Shown in pieces: positions 20,194 through 35,100 of a stretch of 64,000 nt of DNA. The DNA is from Mytilisepta virgata. Taxonomy: Eukaryota > Mollusca > Bivalvia > Mytilida > Mytilidae. Position 1 is the first letter of the stretch. Each line of letters begins with the position of its first letter. Location: the NCBI GenBank assembly GCA_028015205.1, contig CM051512.1:7252255-7316254 (forward strand), in the 5' to 3' direction. A program made the translations under genes and the position numbers. The notes below the pieces were generated by a model, which was given only the letters and a program-made list of their open reading frames with translations, was not told the DNA's origin and searched no databases.

Positions 20194-23100
20194 ATGCCCC
20201 TTTTTACTAGTTCCACTCCGTTTGATCAAGATGTTGGTAAGAAAAGACCGCCATGTTATAAATATTCATAAAAAAACACTTTATTCAGTGTCAATGGAGG
20301 ATTTGTATACGCATAAATTCAAGTCAACCATTAGTACTGATATGTGCATACCTACCGACAAGGGGTAGTTCGACAACTTCAAGTGAAACATACACAGAAG
20401 TATTAGACGAAATTAATGAAATAATTGAGAAATACTCGCCCAAAGCCGATATCATTTTAGGAGGAGATATGAATGCCTCACTAAATAGACAAAATCAAAA
20501 CATACCAAGAGATAGAGAATTTATAAACTTCCTCGAGGAGAGTAACTTAAAGTTACCATCAATGTGTCAAGAGAACTATACTTTTTTCCATTATAACAAT
20601 AAAGACAAATCGCAGATTGACTATTTTGTGGAAAACAGTAACAGGATTGAAATGTACTTGACATTTAACCGTGAACCTCAAAATACATCAACGCACGACC
20701 CTATCATGATCAAGACAAAGTGTGATCTTGAATGTCAGCACAAATCACCAATGAAAAACAATCAAAAGAGGAGAATCAACTGGAACAAAATAGATCTGGA
20801 ACAATACCAATACAAACTTGAAGAAAATATGTATGAGTGGATTAGAATATATTCTGATATAACAGCCGACAATGTCACTCAAGCACTCGACAAACTCATC
20901 AACATTATGGTCGACACAGCAGACTCACTAGATCGAAAGCCTCGTAGAAATAGAAAGAAAAAACGAAACTGGACACCTGAGATGAAGAGAGCAATATCCG
21001 ATGCTAAACATTTTTATTATCTCTGGAAACAGGAGCATGGTGATAATAGGAACAGCCCAAATTACATCAACATGAGAGCTTGTAAAAAGAGACTTAGATC
21101 TGAACAAAGACGAATTCAGGCTGTTAAAAGGGATCAGAAATATAATAAAATTATGGAACTCAGTCGCAATAATGACAAACAATTCTTCTCTCTTGTAAAC
21201 CGCCAGAGAAACATAGTGTCAAGTGGAACATCTATATTAACAGTTGAAAATGAAACATACAATACGCCGGAAACTATTACCGAAGCATGGGCAGATTACT
21301 TTGAAAAACTGGCTACGCCGAATGAAAACAACTTATTTGATGAGAAATTTTACCATCAAGTTAATGATGATATCCAAACGCTTACAGAGAACTTTCGTAC
21401 AAACAAAGTTGCAATGAATATTGTATCCAAAGAAGAACTATGGAAATGCGTGTCAACAATAAAAAATGGTAAGGCACCAGACTCAAGTGGAGTCACAATT
21501 GAACATGTGAAGTATGGAAGAGACGTCATATCAGATATTCTCATGAACATTGTAAACTGTCTATTTCAAAATGTTATAATACCAGACATTTGTAAAACAG
21601 GCAATGGCTGTCCGATATACAAAAAAGGAGGGAAACCGCAGTATGAACCAGGATCATACAGGAGAATTACAGTCACAAGTGCGATTGGTAAAATTATAGA
21701 GAAAATCCACCTCAATAGAAATAAAGACCAAATAAAGAAACTACAGAGTGGGATGCAAAAGGGATTCACTGAGGGTGAATCTCCAACTGTTACCGGCCTG
21801 ATTATCACCGAATTACACTCAGAGGCCAAAGAGACGAAAACACCGATATACATAGCTCTAACTGATGCACAAAAGGCATTTGATGTAGTGTGGCATGCTG
21901 GCCTACTAAGAGAAATGTACAAAACTGAACTGAATGGTGACAACTGGCTTTTATTCAAGGCATGGTATGAAAACCTAAAGACAAAAATAAAGTGGAATGG
22001 ACTGACATCTCGTGAATTTTCGGAACAGCAAGGAGTACGACAGGGGGGTGTATGGTCCCCGTCTGCGTATAAAGTCTTCATAAACTCTCTACTAACATCA
22101 TTAGAAGATAGCCGCATCGGTGCTAAAATTGGCTCAATATACTGTGGAGCTCCCACAGTTGCAGACGACGTAACATTAATAGCTAACGACGCACATGATC
22201 TGCAAACCATGATAAACATCCAAATGAATCATGCGAATAAAAACAGATATACAATTAGTACACAAAAATCGTGTGTCCTGAAAATTAAGGATAAGTCTGA
22301 ACAAGCATGGACTATGAATGGAGAGAAACTAGATATGCCAAACAGTGCTACTCATCTTGGAATTAAGAGAGATACAACATCTAAGAACGGGGCGAAAGAC
22401 GTGGTGACAGACAGAATTCATACAGCCAGAAAGACAGTATATGCTCTCATGGGAGCGGGGCTCCACGGTCTTAATGGAGTAAACCCAGTCGTGTCATTTC
22501 AGCTAATCAGGTGTTATGTAATATCAAGACTGATGTATGGTTTGGAAGTTATCAACATCTCCAAAACCGACATGCAGAAGCTCTCTATGTACTATGTTAA
22601 ACTATTAAAACAAATACAGCACTTACCAGAGAGAACCGCTACAGCTGCTGTGTATGTTCTATCAGGCCAAATTCCAATCGAGGCAGAATTACATAAAAGA
22701 CAGCTTATCTTGTTGAGAAACATCTTGGACAACAAAGAATCGATAGAGAACTCTATAGCATGGAGACAACTAGCGATGAAAGATAGAGATTCTAGTAGCT
22801 GGTTCATTAAACTAGTCAACATAACGGAACAGTATGAACTACCATCTCCGCACTACTTGATACAAAATATCCCAGCCAGAGAAAACTGGAAAAGATTAGT
22901 AAACATGACAGTCAACAAATACTGGACTATGAAAACTATACAAGAAGCGACAGAGAGAACAACGTTAAAATTTCTTAATTACGAAGATCATGAATACAAC
23001 AGAATACACTCAATATGGAAGTCATGTGGAACAGACAAATATGAAGTAACAAGAGCCTGTGTAAAATCCAAACTTGTCTGTGGAGTATATTTGTTACAAG

Positions 23101-26100
23101 TAGATCGTGCAAAATTCTCAAAACAACCAATCTCAACATTATGTCAAATTTGCTTTAAAGAGGATGAAGACCGAATCCATTTCCTACTTAAATGTCCAGC
23201 TCTACAAGATAAACGTTTAAAATTCATAGAACTATTGAAAACCACTTTAACAGAAGTACTAGATGAGAACCTGATTGATGAGATTATGTCTAATGACTAT
23301 AAATTACTACAACTTATACTGGACAGTTCGAAATTTCACTTCATAGACAAACAGACACATTATAGAATAGACATATTAACCAGAGGAATGTGTTTTGCGC
23401 TCCACCAAGCTAGGAGAACGCTTATATAGTGATTAACAGTTCATTAGTATATATTGAGCATTTGTGTGTGGCAGTTGCACAGTGTATTGGGCATAATACA
23501 CTTTTTATATTTTAATCATTGTCCCTGTATATAGACTATATTGACGAATACCAGTTATCCTGTGGATTTTAGTTAAGAAGATTTTTTACATTTCCTGGAG
23601 AAGATAAACTACAGGAAGTGGTTCACCTGCCAAAGGTGGTTTTTACAGAAGTGACTAGTTGACTAGTTGACTAGTTGACTACCAGTACCAACATAAAATT
23701 TGCCAAATCTAATATGCACTGACTTTTTTAGCCATGTGTTTTGACTCGGCGGACCTACAAAGCGGTCTGATAACTCGTGATGGAGCAGTCGGGTGAGATT
23801 CACACCCTGGGTTTTTGGGATATTTTCCACCTGTTTTGGTTCAAAAAGAATATATTTCTATCATTATCAGTTAAAAATTAAATAAAACAACATACCATCA
23901 CCTAGGTCCTAACAGATTTTCAATCCAGAAATCTGGCATTCAAAGTTTTTCATCCATGTTTTGAATTTTCTTTTAACATCTAGGGTGATTCTCACAAAAG
24001 TCATGTTCAATTTCCATTTGACAAAATACTATTTCCCACGATATTGCATGCCTGGAAGTTTTTTTGAACTTGTCAGATTTACGGATTTTGACCGTTTTAG
24101 TCTTTATATATTCCTATATAAAATATTTTAAAAATATTGGATTTCCGGTTTTATGGCACCTTCTGTACTTTCACCCATGATATTGTCAGTCGTAGTAAGG
24201 ATAATTAATAATGAAGTAATTTTACATTTAATACACCGGAAATTATACAATTCAATGATATTTCTGGCTTACATGACCTCTTATTGCCATACATAAAAGT
24301 TATTTTTGCTTCATCACGAGTAATGGGACCTATTTGTAGCTCCGTCGAGTCAAAAGTTGTCACAGGAGCTACATTATTTTAGCTATGTCTTTTTCAGATA
24401 ACCAGTTCAGAGTCAAATAAAGTGAAAGACCTAATTGCATCTCTTTTTTTAATTGAAAATACTTAACTTTTAGTTGTGTCTATTTAAAATTATCCTTTAT
24501 TGTCTAGGCCAACCCTCAGCTTACCTCTAACATTGGTTGAGTAATATTATTGGCTAGGATTAGGAATTGTTCTACCTATTACATCTGTTATAAATGGAAC
24601 ACACAAGAAATTTTGGGACATACTACAGTGTACCATTTTATGGAGTCTTTAGTCATACCCGTTACAGTCTTTGCGAAGTTCGTCGGACAAGCTATGGATC
24701 AGTCCGACATCTGTTTATAATTTTAAATGGCCATAAAACATCCGGGTCATTCAAATGTTTGTACATGTCAGCTAATTTTTTGCGGTCTAGCAAAAGTCAG
24801 TTCGGTCTGTGAAATCTAACATCCTTGCCGGACCAACTGTCCTGCAAAATCTCTGGAACCTTTGTGAAGTATAACTTGTTGATTTTGTGTCATGAGGAAA
24901 ATAATAGAATTTATTAGATATACGTTTAATGCGTGCAAATTTACAAGGTAAACAATATATAAATATAATTAGAATAATGATTGACATGCTTTATTGTAGA
25001 TTGTTACCTGGTAAGCTAACATGTTAAAAAAATTACCAAAGTCTATCAACTTATACAAAACAGTGTTCATTTGACATCAACATGTTCTCATCCCGATAAT
25101 TCTTTAATCAATGAGGTGAATCAAAATCTTTGCTTTTGATAATACACATCTTTCCATAGTTGGATCATTGTACTCTTGTTTTGCAGACTTCATTTAAATG
25201 TTATTAAATATGTCTTGAGGTATCTGTGTCAATTTCCCTATCAATCATCAAGATCAACCTTTTTTCTTACAGAGAAGGCCACCAGTGAGTTAAATACCAC
25301 GGAAGACTGGGGTCTGATTATGGATATTATTGATAAAGTATCCACCACTACCAATGGGTAAGTCTACAAGAAAGTATGGAGTGTTCATTTTTCATAATTT
25401 TGATCTGTCATGTCTGTTGAATAGAAAATTATGTTGTAATTTACCATGAATGATGCCAAAAATAGATCTTGAAATGTGCAGAAAAGGGCCATCATAGAGC
25501 CGTAAAGAAGTCTTTAGAAGGAGTACCATCATTTGGTGTGTATGAAATGTATTTATGTATAACACACACCCTGTTTTGACCCTTGAAAATGGAGAAAAAA
25601 AATTTCACATTCAAAATTCAATATCAACACGGTTCCATTGAAACGTGAATTTGTTCGCCTGCAAATTGAAGTTGGTTGTGGTCTGACTACAAAAATATGT
25701 TCCACAGTAAAGAATTCAGCAATAAATTCTTAAATTTTATAAATATTTCAGGGGTCGCGCTGGCACTGTCGCCAGTTTCAAAATTTGTTCGCCAGGTTAA
25801 CCTCCCCCTTTTGGAAGCATTTTGCCATACATGATTGTTCTTTTATTCATTAGTATTTGAAATAACATGGCCTGAAAAGTATTTTTGATGAAATAGTTTT
25901 AATGACAGTAAACTTTCATCTGAAATGACCTTTATTTTGATGGCAAGCCTAATAAAGCATCGATTGTTCCACATATGTTTGTTGATGTTAAACCGGAAGT
26001 GACATCTTACTCTTTGCAGATTGGAAATTTTATGATATAATGCTTTTAGCATGCATATTTAATTTCATGACTAATAAAATTACCTAATAAAAATTTGGAT

Positions 26101-29100
26101 AATATAAATACCATCTTACTAAGTTAGTATATAAATTGAATTATCCTCAGAGTGGTCAATCAATTGAGCAGTCAAGTGTAAACGATCTCAGCAGGTGCAA
26201 GTTATAGATTGTCTTTGTTTACTGTTAAAACACCTGTTGTGTTTATTGGCCTAATGTAAGCTGTTCAATTATCATAGATAATGCTATAAAACTTACAAAT
26301 GATGTTTCTTAGTCACCATTTAAAAATGTTTTCACATAAGTGCAGATTTAAAAAAAAAGATCGAACAATTCTGTCACCAGAAATATCGCCAACTATAAAA
26401 TTCTGTCACCAGAAATGAAAAATCACATTTGGTGACATTGGCGAAGCCCAGTGCGGTCCCTGTATTTACATATACATGATTTGAAGAACTGGAATTGTAT
26501 GAACAGTGCATAAATTTAAATCGCAGTCAGATTACGGCAAACCAGATACAAACTTGAACAACAATAAATAAAAAAATAGAAATAGTGAATTTTAATTCAA
26601 ATGTTGCAGAAAAATTTACCTTCAAAAACTTTTTCGTTAAAATAATAATTAGACAGTCTGAGGTTGAAAGATATGTTTAATTACTGTACTTACTCTAATA
26701 ATTCAACTCTAAAATACACCTATTTTTTAGGAAAATTGGAAAATCATAAAAAATATTAGAGTTCTTTTCTTTCTGTCCTCATCATTGTCATGGGCAATGT
26801 ACATTAAGAATTGGCAATCTAAACAAGAGGCTCTCAAGAGCCTATATCACTCACCTGGATTTAACTTTTCATCTTAAGCAGGACTAAAAATTAAGTATTG
26901 CAGTCAATTTGGCTGGTTTTTCTATAGGCTTCTATGTTAAACTAAGTTCGGCTGTTGCGGCCATTTTGGTTGACAATCTGGGTGTTCGGACACCATTCTG
27001 AAAGAGGACCATCTAAGGACCATTTCTATCAACATGACCAAGTCTAGTTCTAATTGGCTTAGTGGTTCCAGACAAGAAGATTTTTTAGTTAATTTCCCGT
27101 AGGGTCCTATGTTAAACTAAGTTTAGCTGTGCTGCCAAGTCTCGTTCCAATTGGTTTAGTGGTTTCACACAAGAATTTTCAATGAATTTTCCAATAAGGC
27201 CCTATGTTATAGTAAGTTTGACTGTGGTGGCCATCTTGGTTAACAGTCCGGGTCATAAGACATAATCCTAAAAGAGAAACTCCTAAAGACCAATACTGGC
27301 AAGTTTGGTTACAATTGGCCTTGTAGTTTCATAGAAGATTTTTTTAATTCATCCCCCTTTTTAAGCTCACCTGGCCTTTTGCATGTTTTCCATCACTTTG
27401 CGTCCGTTGTCCGTTCACATTTTTTTTCTCTGAAACCACCAGCAAAAATGGAACCAAACTTTGCAGGAAGGTTAATTGGATGGTTCTGTACAAAAAATAG
27501 TTTTTTTTTTGTGCCAATTGGATATTCAACATGGCTACCAGGAGCAGATAATTCATTCTGATTGAACTTATCTTTAAAGCTCTTCTTGTCAGAAACCACT
27601 TAGCCAATTGAATTGCTTTGTTGCATGAATGATCTTGGGATGAACCTCTACAAAAGAGGTGTTTTTTGTGTCGAACAGAAATTCAAGATGGCTGCTGAAC
27701 TTTAACATTGGACCTAAGGGGAAATTTGTACTAAGGTGTTCTTGTCAGAAACTACCAAGCCAATTGAAAGGTTTTTATGTATGAACAAGAATTGGATGAA
27801 CCTCTACAAAAGGTTTGTATTTTTGTGCCAATCAGAAATTCAAGATGGATGCCACAGCTGGAGTTAAGAACTACCAAGCCAATTGAAATGTTTTTATGTA
27901 TGAACAAGCATTTGATGAATCTCTACTAAAGCTATGTTTTTTTGTGCCAATCTGAAATTCAAGATGGCCGCCACAGCCGTACTTAGTTTATCATTGGACC
28001 CTATGAGGAAATTTGTACAAATTCTTGTCTGAAACCACTGAGCAGACATGGCTAAAAATAGAACATAGGGGTAGACTGCAGTTCTTGGCTTGTATCTCAA
28101 AAATTAAAGCATTTAGAGCAAAACTGACATGAGGTAAAAATGTTTATGAGTTCAAGATCTACCTGCCATGAAATTGTCAGACAAATCGGTCAACCCTTTG
28201 TTGGGTTATTCCCCCTGAATTGTTAATTTTAAGGAAATTTTGCAGTTTTAGGTTATTATCTTGAATATTATTATAAAAAACTAGACTGCAAAAATGTTCA
28301 ACAAAGTAAGATCTACAAATAAGTCAACACGATCAAAATCATTAATTGATCCTTTATAGGAGTTTTTGCCCTTTAAAGATGGCGTCTGGCGTAAACTTTC
28401 CTTTAAAGATTTTCTCCTCTGAAACCATCTGGCCAATTGGGTCCAAACTTTGGTGGAATGGTCCTCAGGTGACCCCCTTCAAAAATTATGTCCGACATCC
28501 TCGACTAACACCGGATATTGCTGCTGAGATTAAAAAAAGAAAAAAAAGGGGGGATGAATTTCAAAAATCTACATGGCCAATTGGAACCAGATTTGGCAGC
28601 AATGGTCCTGAGGAGGTCCTCTTTCAGAAATTTGTCCAATGACCCAGACTGTCAATAAAGATGACCACCACAGCTGAACTTAGTTTAACATAGGATCCTA
28701 TGGGAAATTTCATTTAAAACTCTTCTTGTCTGAAACCACTGAGCCAATTGGTACTAATGTTGGCAGCAATGGTCCTTACATTTTCCTCTTTCAGAATTAT
28801 GTCCGATAACCCGGACTGTCAACCAAGATAGCCACCACAGCTGAACAAGTTAAGGCAAGACCCTATGGGAAAATTTATTTAGAAATTTTGTCTGGAAACA
28901 CTGAGCTAAATTGTGTCTGATGACCTGGACTGTCAACCAAGATGGCTGCCACAGCTGAACATAATCTAACATAGGACTCAACTTGAAAAATCTTCTTGTC
29001 TGAAACCATAGGGGCAATTGGAACCAAACTTGGAAGCTATTGTTCTTAAATGGTCCTCTTTCAGAATTGTGTCCGATGATCTGTACTGTCAACCAAGATA

Positions 29101-32100
29101 ACTGCCACAGCCGAACTTAGTTTAACATTGGACCCCATGGAAAACCAGCGAAATTCACTGTTACACTTAGATTTGTAGTCATGTTTAAGGTGGACAAGTT
29201 AAATTCAGGTGAGCTATACAGGCTCTTATGAGCCTCTAGTTTATGCATTAAGTCCCCAAACTCAGAAATGTAAAATCAGAAATTTATAAAAATCGAAAGG
29301 GAGGTTACGTCAATAGATATAAACAATTCACCAAAGTTTCAGGAAAATTGGTGAAAGCGTTTTTGAGGTTTTTTTTAGTGTGGACGGAAGGATAACGGTA
29401 TACCATAATACATCTCGTCGAAAAATGCTGCTACTGACGGAAACATATTTGGAAGACTTTTTATCTGAAGTATGTTTTAAAATATGGCCACATAACTGTT
29501 TTCTTTTGTGCATAATAATAAACTAAACTGTTTGTATTTTTAGACCCAGAGATTGTTTGAGATCTATTGTGAAAAGGCTGAATCATAAAGTTCCATTTGT
29601 ATCCATGCAGGCACTGACAGTAAGTTTGTTTCTATTTACTATATAAAAATTTTAAAATCACAGATTTAAGTACAGACATAAATATTTGTAATTGATCCAA
29701 TCCGTAAAAATTGTCAGCAAAATAAATTTTCAGTACACCATAATTTAATTAAAATCAGAAATAGATTGTATTTTAATTAATTTACAATTTTACAAATCTT
29801 TGCTATCTATTTTTAGTTATTGGATGCATGTGTAAACAATTGTGGGAAACAGTTTCATTTAGAGATTGCCTCTAGGGACTTTATATCAGAGGCAAGAACT
29901 CTTATTGGGCAAAAGGTATGGTTATCATATTCCATGCTGATAAATTACTGTCTGTAAACCTAAGTTTGTGGAATTGATTTTTGGCATTTTAAAAATCTAA
30001 ATGTTAAATTTACATGTATATACAGACAGTTTTTTATTAGTTAATTAATCTTGTTGAGTCGTCCAAGAAAACAGAAAATTTTACAATTCTTTATAAAACC
30101 TCAAAAACCATTCTGAAAGGGGAATTTCCAACTTTACATTGAAAATTCCACAGACAGTTTGTTTTTGTTTATTGAAAATGAGTTAAATTCAATTGTTTCA
30201 GTTACGACTTAGCTAATTGCATCTATAACACATGTATAAGCTAAGTGATTAGGCATTTCACATTGATTAAGGTACTCAATTTTGAAAAATCCATTCTCGC
30301 TGGCGGAGTTTTACAAACAGTAGACAAACCGATACTTTTAGTTTAATGTTGGTTGAACATTCTTGATAATAAATATATAAAACTTTGTAAGTTATCTGGT
30401 CGGTTTTACTTTATGGACAACACTGACATATTTTTTAAAAATCATGGAAAATAAATTTTACATCCACATTTTACTTGTCATTAAACAAATAGAGGACAAA
30501 CGATAAAAATCAGTAACAATGTATACTTTGTTATTATACATAACACGTCCACTTATCATGGTTATCTCTCCGATTCAAAACATTTTTTATTGTCAGAGTT
30601 TTACAATATGTGAAGTAATTTCAAAATTTGGGGAAGGTGATTTAATAAAATAGTTCCCATTTTTTGTGTGTATACAACCCCATTTAGATACATACATTCT
30701 GATTGGAATATCTCTGAACTAATATTTGTTATGAAAGAGATTTAAAATTAGTCCAGAGATGATTTTGCAGCTATATTTGTATGTAATTAACTAGCATTAA
30801 ATAAACACACTACAGCAAATCACATTCTTGGATTTTATAAATAAAATATAATAATAAAAATATTTAACATCATTAATTGTTAATGATAGAAAGCTTTACA
30901 TATTTTATATGTTCTATAGGCACATCCAAAAGTTGCCCAGCGGCTGAAATACATGGTGAAAAAGTGGGCAGAAATGAAAGAATTTAAAGATGATCCTTCT
31001 CTCAAGTACGTTTTTAATACATGTATACAATTTAGCACACGCAAAAATGATTTTTTTCATATATAGCTTGGGCATTTTGAAAGAAATAGCCTTGTAAGAA
31101 CAAGTTAGATTTCTTTTTGCTCTTTCTTGTTGATAAATATAACATTATTCACTACATTTACTGTGTGTCTCACATAAGCCTGCAACTGATTTCTTGATGA
31201 CAAAATCCGGACTTCATGACTATTAAGTCTGAAATAACAATTAGATATGTCTTAAAAGTCAACATGGATCACACTTTCGGAAAAAGTACTTGCACATATT
31301 CTGCAATGTCACATATCATGCAAAAATCAATGAAATTCACAAGAAAATTGGAAAAACGTCTCTATCAAAATATTTGATACATTTAAGCCGGTAAAATTGC
31401 AATAATTCATTACGACTACTGGAAACGAAAGGTTGTGTAATATTATAACTTTTTAAAAGAGCATCTGACATATTCCCGAAAAACCACTTACAGCTTATAA
31501 AAAGACACACAGTAGTTTACCCTTGCTATCTTAAACCCATGTATCAGTTGTGTTTGTGATATCTCAAAGTGACTTGTTGGTCCCAAGATAATTTTAGGTT
31601 TTGTAATGAATAAGAATTAGATATTGCTTGATATCAATTCGAGTTATTTAATTCGGATATATGAATAAACGAGCCTTTGGCAAGTTTATTATTAATACCA
31701 AATGAAATGGGCTGCGTGAAATCTTAACCTTCATTTCTCTGTGTAGTCAAATGTTGCTATTGAAAGGTGGCTTTGTAAAGCAAATTTGTTGACCTATCAA
31801 AATATACAAATTTTCATACACAACCACACGCTGAACCAATCAAATGGGCAGATTTTTCATATCACTCATTGCACACAATGTGATAGGAAATTTCAATCAG
31901 TGTAAAAGAATATTTCCCTATTTAAAGCGTCTGAGATAATTTAAAGTAGGAAGATACTGATATACCATCTATTGTTCCTGTAAATGTTTTCACCAATGAT
32001 TTTCTTTTGTTTTACAGTCTGATACCGTCATTCTATGATAGTTTAAAGAAAGAGGGTGCTGATTTCTCTGATCCTGATGCTGCAGTAAGATATTAATGTT

Positions 32101-35100
32101 GATGTATAGACTATGATTGTAATGGTAGAAATCAAATTAAATTATTCTGAATTGTTGTGGATTTAATTTCATGGGCATCAATTTCACTGGTTTGGTTTTG
32201 TTTTGAAGATAGAAATGTATAGGTGACAAACTTAGTTTAACCTGAGGTAGCCTTCCTTAATAGTGCCAAAATATTCGTGTTTTGTGTCAATGGGTATCAC
32301 TGTGTGTGCATGTCATTTTTTTTTGGGGGGGGGGGGGGCTATTTGAGCAGTACTCACAATATTTCTAGATCATATAAATTCATTTATGATAAAGACCAGC
32401 TAAAAAGGCAACGGGCATATCATGCGCTTATGTCGCAGCTCTTTATTGTTAAATTTTTACTTACTGTTAGACAACTGAAAACAAGTATTTATTTATTTTA
32501 AACTGAAAAATGCCAAATTCTGTTTTCCAGCCAAAAAAGACAGTAGCATTCAGTTCAGATCCAAATGTAGCTCAGAGTAGAGAAGAAGAAGATGACTTAG
32601 CTAAAGGTTTGTACATGTAGCTATGAATTCCATACTCTTCAGTACAGCTGTATTAAAAAATCATGGATATGGCACCTATCTGTCTCTCTGGTGTACTTTC
32701 ATTTTGTATGAAACTGTGCCTTGTAAACATAATGGAGTAATGTATAGATAAAAACTTAATGTAACATCAAGTTGTTTATAATTTTAACATATTTAGTGGG
32801 ACCTTTATGGGTTTTTTCACTTTAACAAATATGTGTAAATTCTGTACAAAAATGTTTTCTTTTTTTCTTTAGTGAATTTGGTTGCCAGAGGCAAAACTTT
32901 AGACACCAGTAATATTTGTTTTGTTTTTCTCCAGCTATACAGCTATCTTTACAAGAATCCCAGAAAACTGTCAAAACACAGGGTTTGTATCCAACAGGGA
33001 TATCTCCATATCCGACATCTGATTTGTATGCCACCAGTAGTAAACCAAAGGAAGTTAGAAAGGTAATTCAACCTTAATAAGATGTACTCTATATGTTAGA
33101 TTGAGTGTTTTTTCAGCATTTGTAATTTTTTTCATGTATAAATGTTTAATTGTAATAAAGTTTGACAATATGATTGATTGATTGCTATTTAACGCCAAGC
33201 TGGCAATATTGCAGCCAATATCGCGGCGAGTTGACAATATGAAATGGGGTGTAATTGTCTTTAAAGTGATTACTTGAACTTCAAATTGGGTGTAAGAGTT
33301 TTTAAAGTGATTACTTGAACTTCAAATTGGGTGTAAGATTCTTTAAAGTGATTACTTGAACTTCAAATTGGGTGTAAGAGTCTTTAAAGTGATTACTTGA
33401 ACTTCAAATTGGATGTAAGTACATATTATCAGGTTTTCTGCAAACATATATCGTAAAATATCAGCCGTGAGACACAATGTGAAGCTTTTTCGGCGAGTGA
33501 GCGTAGCTTCATATTGTGTCGAGCGGCTTATATTTTACAATATTTGTTTGAAGAAAACTTGATGATAAATTTATCATATTGTTAACTGGCAATCTTAATG
33601 GAATTTCTTACTTTTCAATGGCCATCTGCCTATAACCGGATGTTTTCCTGATATATTCGGGTCAACGTTGGGTCAAACATTATGACGTCGCTGATATATT
33701 CGGGTCAGCTCATATTAGGGTCGGGTCAACTCTTTACGACGTCACAGTGCCGAAATACGGGAAATTGTGAAGGCCTCAGCAGGTCTATATAGGCATGGGG
33801 AAATACAATAAGATTCTTTAAAGTGATTACTTGAACTCCAAATTGGGTGTTATTGTCTTTAAAGTGATTACTTTAACTTCAAATTGGGTGTAAGAGTCTT
33901 TAAAGTGATTACTTGAACTTCAAATTGGGTGTAAGAGTCTTTAAAGTGATTACTTGAACTTCAAATTTAGTGTAAGAGTCTTTAAAGTGATTACTTGAAC
34001 TTTCAAATTGGATGTAAGATGATAATTTTTTAAAAGTTGTTACTTGAACTTTTCAAAATTATCATTAGGTACCGTATTTTCCTGCCTATAGGTCGAGACT
34101 TTTTTACTTTAAAATGACCATTTTATATTATAAGTCTGAGGAGAAAGTATCAATTAGACTTATAGTCCACATAGACTTATAGTCCAGAAAATACAGTATT
34201 TCAAACACATGTTTTATAAATAGGACAATTTTCAGAGGGATATTAGAATTGATCGATTACAGATATTCATGAAAACTCTTTAACTTTGAATGATGAGTGT
34301 AGATTAACTTTCTGTAACAGAAGTTTGACTCGTTAGCCACAATCCAATTATCTGCATATCTTCATTCAGTGAAGCAAACATATCATTTTGAGAATTGCAT
34401 AAAATTGCAGGTAAAAGCTCTGTATGATTTTGAGGCTGCTGAAGATAATGAACTGACCTTCAAAGCAGGAGAGCTGATTAGTGTATTGGATGACAGGTGG
34501 GTATTGCTACTGTTTGTCCAACATACATGTAACTTGGGTAACTTGATTTCATAATGAAAAACGTGAGTTATTTCAATTGTGTACAACAAGGTGAAACATT
34601 TGGAAACAAAACTTCCCCATATTCATTTTTTATGTCATGCTTTACACAAAATCAAGGAATTGAAAACAAAAAATGGAAAAATCTGCTTTTTGTTAAATAT
34701 CTGAGGTATTTCATCAGTGGAAAAGTAAAAAAAAAATTACAAATATTTGAAAAAATAGGTAGAGTAATACTTATACTTTCATTTTAATGAAATATTTGAG
34801 ATTATGTTGAAAAACAACTTGAAATTTTAAAAAAGACACAGAGAAATCAATGTTCTATTTGTCACATTCTTCAAGATAAAAACAAAAAGATTTTTATTAA
34901 AGTTACCTGATTAACTGTAAATTGAGAAATTTTTCTTGTGTATTTATTATTGAGAATAAAGTCCATCAGGCAGTAATATATAATTAGGTCTCCCACATGT
35001 TTTTTAAAGAACAAGAAATTACCAGTCATACAAATGTAATTATGAATTTTTGAATGCAGTATTCCATTTGCAGAATTCTCAGAATGTGAATTTATCATGT

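Noticed and set aside
21566..22219. 217-codon minus-strand frame and other antisense frames
   Set aside because: Shadows of the reverse transcriptase ORF on the plus strand.
27344..29092. Several 60-98-codon frames resembling each other on both strands
   Set aside because: They are translations of the 130-190-bp tandem unit in the 2.4-kb element; no start or frame is conserved between units.
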